Under the pieces are notes generated by a model. That model made no database searches. It was not told the origin of the DNA and saw only the letters and a program-made list of their open reading frames with translations. From the NCBI GenBank assembly GCA_034766995.1, contig CM068323.1, forward strand, positions 18,860,112 through 18,924,111: a stretch of 64,000 nt of DNA, given 5' to 3'. This document shows positions 52,071 through 63,827 of this stretch, piece after piece (positions within the stretch are counted from its first letter, which is position 1; each line of letters opens with the position of its first letter). The translations under genes and the position numbers were made by a program. The DNA is from Acanthacorydalis orientalis (lineage: Eukaryota > Arthropoda > Insecta > Megaloptera > Corydalidae).

Positions 52071-52287
52071 AAATTTTTGTGTTAATTGATAGCTACGTTA
52101 TTTTATTTTAAACGTGAAGAGTCCGTTTTATTTTAAGTGCTTCTCTTGCAGCAAATGAATAAACTCGACTGTTTCTAATAAAATCAAAAACATTTAATTA
52201 ACATTTGTTAGTTGTACACAAATAATACGTCCAGGTAGTATATAAAAGCATTAAATCAAATCAACCTCTATAGATTTGTTTCAATTG

Positions 52288-52288
<1 letters not shown>

Positions 52289-52326
<38 letters not shown>
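52289..52326. repeat. (TA)n microsatellite, left flank of RTE fragment
   Basis: About 38 bp of TA ending directly before the RTE-type sequence. Confidence 0.95.
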
Positions 52327-52329
<3 letters not shown>

Positions 52330-52774
52330 TGAAGAAAAAAGTATTTGATCAATGTATACTACCAGTTCTTACCTACAGCAGCGAAACATGGGTGCTTATC
52401 ACCAAAATCGTTCAGAGACACTAAACAACGCAAAGTATGAAAATATGGATGCTTGGAATAACAAGAAGAGATAAGAAAATAATAGAATAGATAAGAAAAC
52501 AGACAAGAGCCACAGTTATAAGAAAAGTAAAAAGTGTGAAATGGAAATAGGTGGAGCATGTTGCAAAAAGAGAAGACATCCGATGTACAACATAAATTAT
52601 TAACTGGGAACCAAGGGATATAAAAATACCAAAAAAGAGACCAACGAACTAGTGGAATAAAGAAATTAAAAATTTTATTGTGAACCAATGAAAAAAAGAG
52701 GCATTCAATCGTACAAAATGAAAAATCATGGAAGAGGCCTTTATCCAGCAGTGGATTGATAGAGGCTGCTGCTG

Positions 52775-52779
<5 letters not shown>
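52327..52779 (+). mobile_element. RTE-type LINE, 5'-truncated 3' end
   Basis: A single forward frame (phase of 52341) reads VFDQCILPVLTY, SETWVL, WMLGITRRDK, then INWEPRDIK and EEAFIQQWIDRG. This is the C-terminal tail of an insect RTE-type reverse transcriptase, downstream of the catalytic YxDD core. Seven in-frame stops interrupt about 145 codons, but I see no frameshift. It ends in GGCTGCTGCTGCTGAT, like the short TGA-type 3' repeats of RTE elements. (TA)n follows directly. The upstream reverse transcriptase and endonuclease are absent, as expected from 5' truncation during target-primed reverse transcription. Confidence 0.85.

Positions 52780-52828
<49 letters not shown>
52779..52828. repeat. 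(TA)n microsatellite at the RTE 3' end
   Basis: About 50 bp of TA starting directly after the CTGAT end of the LINE fragment. Confidence 0.95.
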
Positions 52829-52830
<2 letters not shown>

Positions 52831-53577
52831 ACAAATTGTTATCCTCTGATAACTGAAAAAATGCGTTACAATAAAAAAGCATTTTTTTGTAAAAATGCAA
52901 AAAAACGTCAAAAATAATAAATTTTAAGTCGATAATGAATTGTGGGTAAAAAATGTAACCGACGACGTAACAACACACACACCTGATTGACGTTGCACAA
53001 AAACAATGTTGCACTTAACCTCGATTCGGAAATGTGTTCATCTCGCACTCACAGAAAAACTTATTAAGAGGCATTAGACAGGACGGCTGCCGCAGCATTT
53101 CGTTACGCTGTATCGGTTTTTGTCTGTTTCTAATTCACAACTCAGAACGCGTCTGCGAAGCCAATAATATCTCGCCAGTCGTTCTAGATACGTGCGTTTC
53201 CTTTTTTTATATGTCTATTCTGTTTTTCGTCGTTATATGAAGTGAGCTTTCATTCACAAATGGATTTCGAACGATACGAAACAAATCGATATACACAGAT
53301 ACTCACATAAACACATAGATAGTGAAAAAGAATATTTATAGCAAAAAAATCCGCACAATTGGAGACATTTCAAAAGAAGGCAATTAAATTATAATTATGA
53401 GTTACTGTCGAGCTACTTAATTAAACAAATATTTGCTTCAAACTCAACTCAGTCTTTGAAACAAATTTATAACGAAAATTAAATACAACTCATAAACTAA
53501 GATAGTCTTCAAACTTCTTGTTATATTAAATATCGCGGTTAGATGATAGTTCATGTAATGTCGTACTGTATTCACTC

Positions 53578-53614
<37 letters not shown>

Positions 53615-55370
53615 AACTTTACCTCAAATCGGTGGTCTTGCATGTCAAAAGCATAACTCGATCCATCATTTTAACTTATTGTCAACTTATTGAATTAGGA
53701 AGCAAGTTTGGTGCCACACAGAGTTTACTTCCTACATATCACAAGGACAAAGTAAATTGAAGGACGTGTATCGGTAATTATGATATACGGTATGCTATAT
53801 AATTCAAATTTTGTATAAAATTGTTATAAAAGTACAAGTAGGTATGTCATTCACGCAGGAACAAATATAAAATATTAATAGGTTTTTTTTCAATATAATA
53901 ACTTATTTCAGTATCAAAGCGCTTATCAAGTTAAAAAACAACATAGAATGAAAGTAAATTAATAGCTTTAGTTATAAAAATACTAAATTTATATTCTATA
54001 TTTTGAAAATTCCATAACAATCGTATCTTTTTGTAAAAAATCGATGTAAATAATAAACAATGAAGTGAACATATTGATTAATGAATACCATGTTGAAAAT
54101 ACTTAACGAAAAACTTAAAGGTGCTTTTTTTAAATATTATCAAAATAATTTGAATAATTATGCCTTGTAGTAAACGAACAAATTATATAAAAGATCAACT
54201 ATAAAAGATAATCAACATGAAACTTGATTTCAATCGAAAAATCGAACTTAATACATAAAGTATTTATTTTTGAAATGTATTCTAAATAATCTATTATGAT
54301 TATTCGTATTTATAAAAAAGTACATAAATATTTCATATAAAAAAAATAAACAAAAAGAAGAATGTCATTATTTAATAGTTAAGATTGTTTTAAATTGGGT
54401 TTCAAGCCTTATACGTGTATCATACATTAAAGTTAAATTCAAATTTCAATTTCCTTGTTAAAAAGACATTCATAAAATGTCTAAATTTAAAATCTCTTGA
54501 ATAGTGTTCATCAGATAAAAATATTTATTTGACTATCTTCATTTTATAAACAAAAATACCTATAATACATCTTTACATCTTAATTATCTTGTTTTCATCC
54601 AAAGTTTCTCCATAAATTCATGCACTTTGTTTGGAATAAGTTTCATGATTTATTTTATCAGTAGATTTGATATTAATTTTATACTGTACATAAAGTATAG
54701 TTAAAATATTAACACACAAAACACGAATAAAATATAATTTTATAGGAAAAATTTTTGATCTGTAATCAAAATATAAATATAATAAAATGTTTTAATACAA
54801 AATAAACTTAGTTTTTGTTTGTTTCTTAAACAATATTTTAATCAGCATGATATTTTTTTATTTATTAATTACCATGAAAATAATATAAACTATTAATGAA
54901 ATTCATACGATTGAACTAACTTTCTCTACAATCAGGAATATATATGTATGAAGAAATATACAAGAAGACTATGTTGATTTGTGAACATAAAATGTAAATC
55001 CGAAGAAAGGCTTCATATATAATTGTAACCAGATTGTAATGTACACAAGACATTATGTGTTACACAAAGATAATATGTTGTATAGTGCTCAATGCTTATT
55101 ATATATATATATATATATATAAACTTGCTGACATCACACAGTTTTCATACACAGATTACAATCTATAGTGAGCTGAAGTTAAGCTTTTCGTCGTTACCAA
55201 AACATCAAGAAAGATAATATGTAAATAATATTCATGTTTTCATACGTGGTAGAACATTTTTCAAATGTGTATCAATTTCTAATTAACATATATTGTTTAT
55301 GATTCATATGAAGCATGACTAATTTTTGAAAATTCAGTAAATATAAATTAATATTGATGTGTATACATAC
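52829..55370. other. AT-rich non-coding stretch
   Basis: GC-richer at about 52960-53240, where a 68-residue plus-strand frame is unrecognised. (TA)n tracts lie at about 53580-53610 and 55098-55120. No gene is seen. Confidence 0.5.
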
Positions 55371-55500
55371 ATACACACACATATATATATATATATATAA
55401 ATATATATATATTAAAATAATAATAATTTATGTACAACAAACACATAATTTTATTTATCTATAAATAATCTCAAAAAGGTTATAATACTTAATATAGCCA

Positions 55501-55553
<53 letters not shown>

Positions 55554-55561
55554 ATATATAT
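55371..55561. repeat. Pair of (TA)n microsatellites
   Basis: Tracts at about 55371-55411, preceded by CA units, and 55503-55561, separated by about 90 bp of unique sequence. Confidence 0.93.
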
Positions 55562-56253
55562 TCTTCCAGAATTATAAGATCCCTTGATCGAGTTTCGGTA
55601 TTACTTTATTTTAAATTAATTTAATTAATTAAACATAAGTTAATTTTCTACATATTTTGATATCGATCACTGTACAAGGATATCATACTTTTTTAAGTAA
55701 GCAAACTTAATTATATAGTTTATTATCCTAATAATTTTTCTAATACTGTCCGTTAAGTACAAAACAATAACACTTACAATCATATAAAAATAAGAATCTT
55801 ATAACATACCTAACGAAAATTTCATTATAGATTTGAAGTAGATTAATTTTTCAAAATACATATTCGAAAATAGTACTTTTTTTAATCAGATAAGATCATC
55901 ATCACAAATAATAACATCGGACGTATATTTAACTCCATTGAAAGTTAAAAAAAAAATAAAATGATAGACTTGAAATCCTAATTATGATTGTAGGAAATTA
56001 ATTGTTTCTTTAAAAAAAACAGACAATAAACCTGCGAACAAAAACTCTCATATAAAATAACGAGTCAGCACATCTGCCATTCTATTTCGCTAGCAAGTCT
56101 CAGGTGCTGAACGGCACTAATGACGAACAAATTGACACACAACTTGACAATTTCGTCGTTATAATACGAGAATCATAAACATCATCAACCATATGTAGAG
56201 ATGGTGTGGATGCAGATATAAAGCATTTAATAAAAGTTATTTGAAGATGAAAC

Positions 56254-56257
<4 letters not shown>
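55562..56257. other. AT-rich non-coding stretch
   Basis: Nothing specific is seen. Confidence 0.6.
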
Positions 56258-56307
<50 letters not shown>

Positions 56308-56371
56308 AAATACTTAAATGAAATATAATTACCTATTCAATTCCCTTAAATTATATATATATATATATATA
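56258..56371. repeat. Two (TA)n microsatellites
   Basis: Tracts at about 56258-56305 and 56353-56371. Confidence 0.93.
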
Positions 56372-56999
56372 CATGAAAAATGTTTTTAAATTTTTCATAT
56401 GTATTTATAATTCAATTATATCTATTGAAATATAAATAATATTTAGACATACAAATAATTAAATTTATCGAGGAGCGTTATTAATTTTTTCAAGTCAATT
56501 TTGATAAATACATTAATAACAACCTAGGAATCATTATTAATTTATATTAATAAACGCACTAGTATCCCAAAGAATAGAATTATTATTACAACTAGAAAAG
56601 TTTTCTTAGCTTTACTTATCATAATTTAGAAGCAATATCATGGTTGTTTCAATTTCGATAAAACCTAAAAATTTTCAATGAATAATTGACTCGTTTAAAA
56701 ATACTACATTTTTCAATAATTTCAGCTAATAAATTATTATGTACATTGATGCTTTCCTGAAGCTATTCTCTTAATTGCTGCATAACATTTTTCAGGTTTT
56801 ATTTTATTTTAACCAACTACCGTCTATTTTCACAATGGGGATACTTTTTTCCTTTTCGTCATTCTAGCTTCAGAAAAATGAGAACAGTTATTTTACAACT
56901 ACAGTATAACACATTCATATTTAATCTCGTCCGTTCTAGAACATAACGCTTGAGCAACCTGACGCCAACAGTGAAGACATTCCACGAACTTTATCGTTA
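56372..56999. other. AT-rich non-coding stretch
   Basis: Nothing specific is seen. Confidence 0.6.
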
Positions 57000-57019
57000 T
57001 TTATCTATCTATCTATCTA

Positions 57020-57076
<57 letters not shown>

Positions 57077-57085
57077 ATGTATGTA
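57000..57085. repeat. (CTAT)n(TA)n(TG)n compound microsatellite
   Basis: Five CTAT units, about 40 bp of TA, GTGTGTGTGTGTG, then GTAT units. Four motif types grade into one another. Confidence 0.95.
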
Positions 57086-57109
57086 TATGAATATAAATGT
57101 AATAGATAA

Positions 57110-57330
57110 TGAGGAGTCGACGAACAAGATGAAGAAGAAGAGATAATGAGTGATACGCGCGACGGCGGACTGTCGTTGAATGTTGAGGGAAATATGCGAA
57201 CGAGTCGTTTCCGTAATGAACGGTAACTATGAAGACAAAATGAAGAAAGAGGATCGCTGACTGCTCAGCCAGACGGTCGTTGTTTGTTGTTTAATAACAG
57301 ACGATGTATGTATGTTGTCAAGTGTCTGAA
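57110..57330. other. Purine- and CpG-richer island
   Basis: Contains GATGAAGAAGAAGAG, ACGCGCGACGGCGGACTG and CTGACTGCTCAGCCAG. Base composition differs sharply from the flanks. No frame is supported. Confidence 0.3.
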
Positions 57331-59549
57331 TATTATTTTATACGGAACAAGAGTTATTATTCTGTAGATACATGTCGTTAGAACATTAGTGTTGTGTTAT
57401 AATGCCGGGTGGAATGTACAGAATGATGTCATTTTTACTCGGGAATGCAAGTGTGAAGTTTAATAATGGCTTGCAGCTCTCGTCAGTCGTTTTATCGTTT
57501 TAACTTCAATTGTTCGAGGTACATGTGTTTACATATACCTCGTATCTTATAATCCGTGTATATTATATTTTGTAAAATATATTTGACAACTTAATATATT
57601 CTACATAACAAATCATTTAATAATAAATATATTATTTCAATTGAAACTAATAACTGTTTTATGTGCTAGTCGCTAAATATAAATACTTATCTATCCAAAT
57701 ACAAAAATTTTAATGCTCAGTATTCGGAATTTTTAGTAGAGCTATATATATATATATATATAGCGTATATGTTTGTGTTAAAATGTTGTGCTTGTTTGTT
57801 ATGTAGGCATGTATGAGTGCCCATAGAGTTCATTTATAGTTCAACTTCGTCCTATTTGAAATTTATGTCAGCACCATTAGGATATTGCGAGAGCGTGACA
57901 TAAATGGCATACTTGCGTAATGAGCACAACAAACGAGGCGAAAGGACATTGAGATGATCTCTTAGGCCATTCAATCAAATACCATATTGTATACACGGTT
58001 TATATGCTCCGACACAAAGTTAGTTGAGACATGCTGTTCCCAGTTGTTGGTCATAAAACCGCATGTATGTAGTAGCTGTGATTTGACATCGATGTTGGGG
58101 GTTATTAAATAAATGCGGGATGGGTCCTCGGTATGAGTTGATAGATGTTTGCGACAGTGACGACTCCATCGACTGGAAATCTATATAAGTTCGGTTCTAC
58201 TATATGTATCTATTAAATGGTCTTTTTGTCGATCGATAGTCCGGAAATGTTCGCTGTAAACTCATTCTGATTTAATTTGAATCTTAATAGACGATATAAA
58301 AATAAACATACGACGAGATATTGAAATCTATATATATATATATATATATAACAAATTCATACTCATATTTTTTTAATACAAATTCTGAGTTAAACGAAAA
58401 TTAATTTTTTTCATCCAACAGAAAATCAGTAGGTCAGTTCATCAAAATGTATTTATCATATGCTCACGTTATTGTTTATCCATTTTAATTGAATAAAACG
58501 AATCACATTTTATTTTCAAATCAAAATAAATAAATATTTATACGTTTTCCGGATTAGAGGTAAAATATTCCAAGGTGTATTTTTTATAACAAATTTTATA
58601 CATTAATTCAAATGTAAAAAAATATATTTCATTTATTTGGAGGTTTGCGTTATTCATTAGAAATTTAAATGAAATTACACATACGTAACCTTTACAAGCG
58701 TTAATACATTTTAATGTGTTTCAATTTTACTACAAATTTTTTTCAGATTTTTGATGTGATATTTAAAATATATTTCATACTATGAAATAAATATAATATA
58801 AAAAGAATATTCTTTATTAAATGGTCATAGTGAACATCAATGATTTAATAGAAAGTAATTATAGATTAACTTGTTTATTAAGAGTGAATTATTTTAACAG
58901 TGAATGTTTAGTTAAATATATGGATTTTTAATAGTTTTTCTTAAATAAAATAGTTCGGGATTTAAGACGATTTAACTAAACCGTGAATTTAACATAGATA
59001 TAAAGTAGAAAAATAATTTAAATAGCTACGATTTTCTAAATATAACATATAAACCAATTCTATGGTTATGAGGTTCATATAATATTTAAAAATTTAATAA
59101 TAGTTTTCACTGTTATAATATAACAAAAAAAAACTAAACAACTTTTACTTTTTACATATATTCTACTGTGGATTTAATTTCACCACAGGTTAACGTGTAT
59201 AGCTAAAGATACTTAATAAATAATTTAATTTTCATAGTTATTAATTGAATTAGATAATATATAATAGTATTTATCTTTATATATTTACAGATAAGAATAT
59301 ATTTGAGCAAAGCAGAAAAACTGTACACTATTTATTAACTTGTAAATAAATCCTCATGAATTTTAATTTAATTCATGAAATATTCCATTAGATATATTTA
59401 AAATTATGAATATTTTTTTAGTAATATTTCTCGCTTCATTATATTGATGTATTTAATTTTAAAAAAATATATAAATGTATTTATGTTAAGTACAACGTAC
59501 AGAATAAATTAAATATTTTCCTTCAGATGCATTAATTATTTTCAATTTT

Positions 59550-59589
<40 letters not shown>

Positions 59590-60060
59590 CCATATCAATT
59601 TCCTTCTTATTTGGAATAATCGGAATTTTAATAAATTTTATTTGATGTGATATGGATATTGATACGTCAGTAATAAAAATAAATGCTGATTAATCTGCTT
59701 TGTGTAAAATAAACTGGGATTCAATAATGGATTTTTACGATTCGTTAAAAATTGTACAATATTTTTTTTTCTTACATTCTATACTTTCAATTTCATATAT
59801 TCTAGTCTTAATCTTTTCGGCATTGACTCCATTGATAAATCTCTACAAAAATTGAATTTAAAGACAGTTACAAATGTGTCTGTGAAGAACAATACAGCGG
59901 GCTATAATTTTCCAGTAATTTGACTTAATCTTTCAGATTATCGACGCAATATATTTAATTACGTCATTAATTCGTGTTAAATAGACATTACTGTGCCGTT
60001 CGTTCCATCTCTGTAAACCATACATCACTTTTTTGAGTATTTCAAATCGCATTTGCTTTA
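57331..60060. other. Long non-coding stretch
   Basis: A moderately GC-richer unique part lies at about 57800-58270 with no recognised frame. (TA)n tracts lie at about 57743-57761, 58328-58350 and 59557-59582. The 58350-59990 part is strongly AT-rich and featureless. Confidence 0.5.
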
Positions 60061-60430
60061 CGCCAACAAGGTCTTATTTACTCGAAACACAAAGCAGATA
60101 ATGACGCTTGGGAATAAAGCAAAAGAGGGAATAAGAAGAAGCGGCGACGTATTCTTAACAGCGCGTTAGACAAATGTTTATTTAATGCAAGATACATTAG
60201 TGTAAGTGCAATGATAATGAAACGCACGAGAGAGCGTGATGAAATGGACGCTCCGGCGTGAACACGTACGTCGACGTACGGATTAGATGAATGCGGTACG
60301 ATTATTAGCTGTCTTTCTGCGAACGACTCTTCATGTAGACATTAAGACAGAATTGTGCATACAAGACGAGCATTAAAGTAATGTCTCTATTGTGCCATCG
60401 AGACGTTTTAATCAAAATTAAAATATGTAT
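60061..60430. other. GC-richer island with 16-bp palindrome
   Basis: Contains GAAGCGGCGACG, GGACGCTCCGGCGTG and a perfect palindrome (listed separately). No frame is supported. Confidence 0.35.
60265..60280. repeat. Perfect 16-bp palindrome
   Basis: CGTACGTCGACGTACG equals its own reverse complement and includes five CpG dinucleotides in an AT-rich neighbourhood. It could be a dimeric transcription-factor site. Confidence 0.9.
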
Positions 60431-61332
60431 AGCGTGCGTCTTCCCAGAGTGGTGAATTTCGATTCGCTTTCAACGTTCTAACAACGAGTTCTAGAGTCCT
60501 TTCAGCACTGGATCTAAATTATTTATAAGATACGATTATATATTTTCCGTCGTGACATATAATTAAAAATAAACTTTTCATTTTTTTTTCTAGATTCGAA
60601 TCACTGAACAAAAAAGTAATAACGTATAAATCTAACTAATCCCTATATATCATCTAACAGTACATAAAAGTAAATTTTATTTTTTTATAAAATAAAACGC
60701 TTGTCTATACATAGAATAACAGTCAAAATTTAACATTGAGTTCGATATAAAAAAATGGTAATACAAATAAATCAAAAATGTCTTTCTCGCATTTAATACA
60801 CTCGATTAGTAACCAATGGATCGTGTAATTATCATTTCAGTAAAAATCACTTTTTATAAGAACAGTCTTTTTGATAAGAAATAATTCATTTTTAATGCTC
60901 CGTTTAAATTTGACCAAGATATTATTAATGAAAAATGTTTATTATCAATTTATCATGTATAGATCATTTCTTTTTTCTTAAAACAATCGTTTCTTCTCAA
61001 TTTGTTATTACAATGTTTTAGTTATTGATATACTTTTATAAAAAAATATGTTGTATCACAAAATTAAAATTTAACAAGACATTTTTTTCTGAAAAAACAA
61101 AACCGAATTCTCAATTTATTTTTAAACGAGATTACAAACCGAAATCCAATCAGTAAATTTAAAAATCCCCATACAAATATAAATATTTTATAAACGATTC
61201 ATTTGTAACAACGAACTGAAGTAAACACCTAGACATCTTTGCCATCCTATACAATAACGTAAGCGTGAAAGTGGCACAGTTTACATATAAGACACTCGCC
61301 TATATCTTCCAAGAAGAGTTTTAAATAAAGAG
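60431..61332. other. AT-rich non-coding stretch
   Basis: Nothing specific is seen. Confidence 0.6.
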
Positions 61333-61364
61333 TATATAAGAGGAGATCCACCGTCCCTAACAGC
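61333..61364 (+). promoter_or_regulatory. TATA-type core promoter candidate
   Basis: TATATAAG at 61333-61340 lies in a GC-balanced patch rather than in a TA tract. An initiator-like AACAGCATT places A (+1) at 61362, 29 nt after the first T of the TATA box, which is the usual spacing. The nearest ATG (61371) opens only a 23-codon frame ending at 61442, with a 9-nt leader, so that frame is probably not the product. The downstream transcript is unknown; the exon candidate at 62242 is on the same strand. Confidence 0.35.
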
Positions 61365-61544
61365 ATTTACATGAAGCGGCAGTTACGTGAAGCGACTCTA
61401 CATCCGGTAGATGCTGTTTTAATTTTTCCACCACGAGAGTGAGAAAGAACCCATCACTGTATTTCACCCTAAGTCTCTTTTAGTCGACTTCTATCTTCTT
61501 TCTTGTATCGTCAAATCCCAAGGCAATATCTTTCACATAGAATT

Positions 61545-61546
<2 letters not shown>

Positions 61547-61577
<31 letters not shown>
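61547..61577. repeat. (TA)n microsatellite
   Basis: About 30 bp of TA. Confidence 0.95.
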
Positions 61578-61578
<1 letters not shown>

Positions 61579-62241
61579 TTTGTCGGAAACATTTACCTTC
61601 TTTCGTATATCTTTTATTTTTGCAATTATCGTTGACAATTTAATCTGAATGAATATTTTACCTCTCAGTAATGAGTTTTCTCTCTTGTTTTAAAATATTG
61701 TTATTTACAATATTAAATATAACAATTTTCTTGTTTATGACTGTTGGATAGATTAACATGTCACAAAAGAGAACTTGTTAATTATTTCTTTCCTTCTGTC
61801 TTTCTTCTGTATTCTATGTTCATTTTAAAGACAACATCGTTTTTTGAATGAATCACTTATAAATTTAAAAACGCATTACAGTACGTAATGACTTGCAGAG
61901 TTTATTAAGTATCGTATACAATATTTATTGTTTGATATTATTTTTTTATTTAATACTAAGTTGGTTTTGTTAAATTAAGTAAATCACCATTACATTATAT
62001 AAATGATACGGATTTGATATGATCCACATATTGAAAGAAAAAAACACATATTTACAAGAAATTTATAGTCGAACTGTATATGAATATAATAAAAAAAGGT
62101 ATCATTGATCAAAATACTGTTTATTTTGAAAATAATTATTCATATATAAAATATTTCATCCATTTGAATCTCATGTATGGCTCTGTAAGATTTTTATGCG
62201 AATTGAACATTTTTGATAAAAATTGGTAAATCATTTCCTAG
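61578..62241. other. AT-rich non-coding stretch
   Basis: Possible intron or intergenic sequence between the promoter candidate and the exon candidate. It ends in the acceptor-like AAATCATTTCCTAG. Confidence 0.4.
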
Positions 62242-62476
62242 CTGTGAATCCAGTCATCGTACCGAATTATATTTTAATTCGTCATTGCAGAGTTTAACAA
62301 TGTTTTCGTATCCTGAACATCGCTCGCACGTCTGTACATGCCGCAAAATGACATCAAGTTACATGAAACTAAATAACCACACATCGAATCCGATTCTAAT
62401 GTTGCAATCTAGTACAGATTTACATTCCATTATTAATGATACACATCAACAGTTGAGTAATCTCGACGAGATGTGA
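62242..62476 (+). CDS. Possible terminal coding exon, product unknown
   Basis: The frame runs 77 codons from an acceptor-like ATTTCCTAG|C to a TGA at 62474-62476. The first base of the exon would complete a split codon. A second possible acceptor, TTCGTCATTGCAG, lies at about 62289. The protein would be rich in Ser, Thr, His and Asn, with HVCTCRKM in the middle and an acidic end NLDEM. Codon use is balanced compared with the AT-driven frames elsewhere. I do not recognise a family, and no AATAAA is visible close downstream. It could also be an open island by chance. Confidence 0.3.
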
Positions 62477-62927
62477 CATATTCCACAGAATTAATCCTTT
62501 ACTGTTGTATTGCGGTATTCATTACAGTTCACAAACTTCTCAGTTTTGCGGTGAAAAGTTTCGAGACTGTCTAAACACATTACGGCAACTATATTTGCTA
62601 TGCGGTGCGGTTGCTGTAATGATTTCTTAATTACTGTTTCAGTTTGTGTTTACATAAAAAAATCTGTGAATACAGTATTGACAAAACAGGAACGTAAACA
62701 ATTTTCAAAATATTCGAATAACTAGAATTTAATTAGTGTTTGAGTAATGGAAATTGTATGATCAATTAAAAGATAATTAACGTTCTTTCGTAAATCGATG
62801 AAATTTCGTTAGGGTATTAGTCTTGTGTGTCGGATGCTGTGTGTCCGTGTTCCAATGTAAATAAATCGAATCTGATTTTGAAATGTTTCCTTTGATGGTA
62901 TCTCGGTTCAGCCAGGCGACGATTCGT
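62477..62927. other. Non-coding stretch
   Basis: Moderate GC. The part at 62815-62927 is open on the minus strand but runs straight out of a (TA)n tract without an acceptor, so it is not called. Confidence 0.45.
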
Positions 62928-62993
<66 letters not shown>

Positions 62994-63035
62994 TATATAT
63001 ATATGATACAAATATATATATATATATATATATAT
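62928..63035. repeat. (TA)n microsatellite, two runs
   Basis: About 55 bp of TA, then CACATATATATATATATG, then about 24 bp more. Confidence 0.95.
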
Positions 63036-63569
63036 AACAAGGTCGTGTACTACTACAAGTAAGACAGTAAACAAATACAATGATGTTTTGAATGAAAACA
63101 GCAAAACTTTATTACACTGTTGATTTTGTGAATGTAAACTTGTTACATCAATTTTCTGAGCCTCTTCTACTTGTAAACAAATCAACTTTACTGTAAAACG
63201 TTTTCCTTGAATTATTTTCATAGCGTATCTATTGTAAAATTGTTGCCTCTAGCCTTCAACAGAACCTTGATACGCTTTAAATTCTATAAAAATGGCCAAT
63301 ATTTGCTCAAAGACTGATTACGAATTCGGGATAATTCAAATATTTTTATAGTTAAAATATTCAAACAACTAATCGATATGCTTTCTTTATTGTACCACTA
63401 CTGTTCATATCTTATCCAGTTATAAGATTTTTAAACTATGTTGAAGATTCATATTTATATTTATTCGTCTATCTATTTATTTTCTAAAATCGCATTTTTA
63501 ACTTGGTAATTCCAGTTTTTAAAATTAATTTATTATACGATCAATTCAAAGGTATGGAAAAATCTTACC
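63036..63569. other. AT-rich non-coding stretch
   Basis: Nothing specific is seen. Confidence 0.55.
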
Positions 63570-63575
63570 TTTATT
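63570..63575 (-). terminator. Candidate polyadenylation signal AATAAA
   Basis: AATAAA on the minus strand lies about 62 nt downstream of the stop of the exon candidate at 63637-63827. It overlaps an equally good splice-donor sequence, AAAG|GTAAGA, at 63569/63568, so the signal is ambiguous. Confidence 0.3.
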
Positions 63576-63636
63576 TAAAAGGGGCAGGCTCATTAACTTA
63601 TGTCTATTATTCAGTGTCTAAGTATTTTAAAACATT

Positions 63637-63827
63637 TTAATATATTGTATTGTAAACTAATGGCTTTGAACAGTTAGTATTGTAAGAAAATAAATTAAAT
63701 TGTATAATATCTGCAATTACAATTGCCATGCCTCCCGAAACCATAAATAAACCTGCTACGCTATGCGATAAATAAGCCAGTATCCAAATCACAACACTAG
63801 TTTTAACATCTAACATACTTGTATTCA
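63637..63827 (-). CDS. Possible terminal exon of an unknown membrane protein
   Basis: On the minus strand a pyrimidine-rich TTTGGTTTGTTTCATTTGACAG precedes an open frame that ends in TAA at 63637-63639. The first two exon bases complete a split codon. The protein part NTSMLDVKTSVVIWILAYLS continues into HSVAGLFMVSGGMAIVIADI, two hydrophobic segments that look like adjacent membrane spans with a short turn. It then reads IQFNLFSYNTN and a short tail. AATAAA follows about 62 nt after the stop. I cannot name the family. The upstream exon would lie beyond the right edge. An alternative is a non-coding exon ending at the strong donor at 63569. Confidence 0.38.

Noticed and set aside
52359..52688. 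109-codon minus-strand open frame
   Set aside because: It is the antisense of the RTE-type LINE fragment on the plus strand.
55739..55762. CTAATACTGTCCGTTAAGT resembling the miR-8 seed region
   Set aside because: Only the seed-like start matches; the rest differs and I see no convincing stem-loop.
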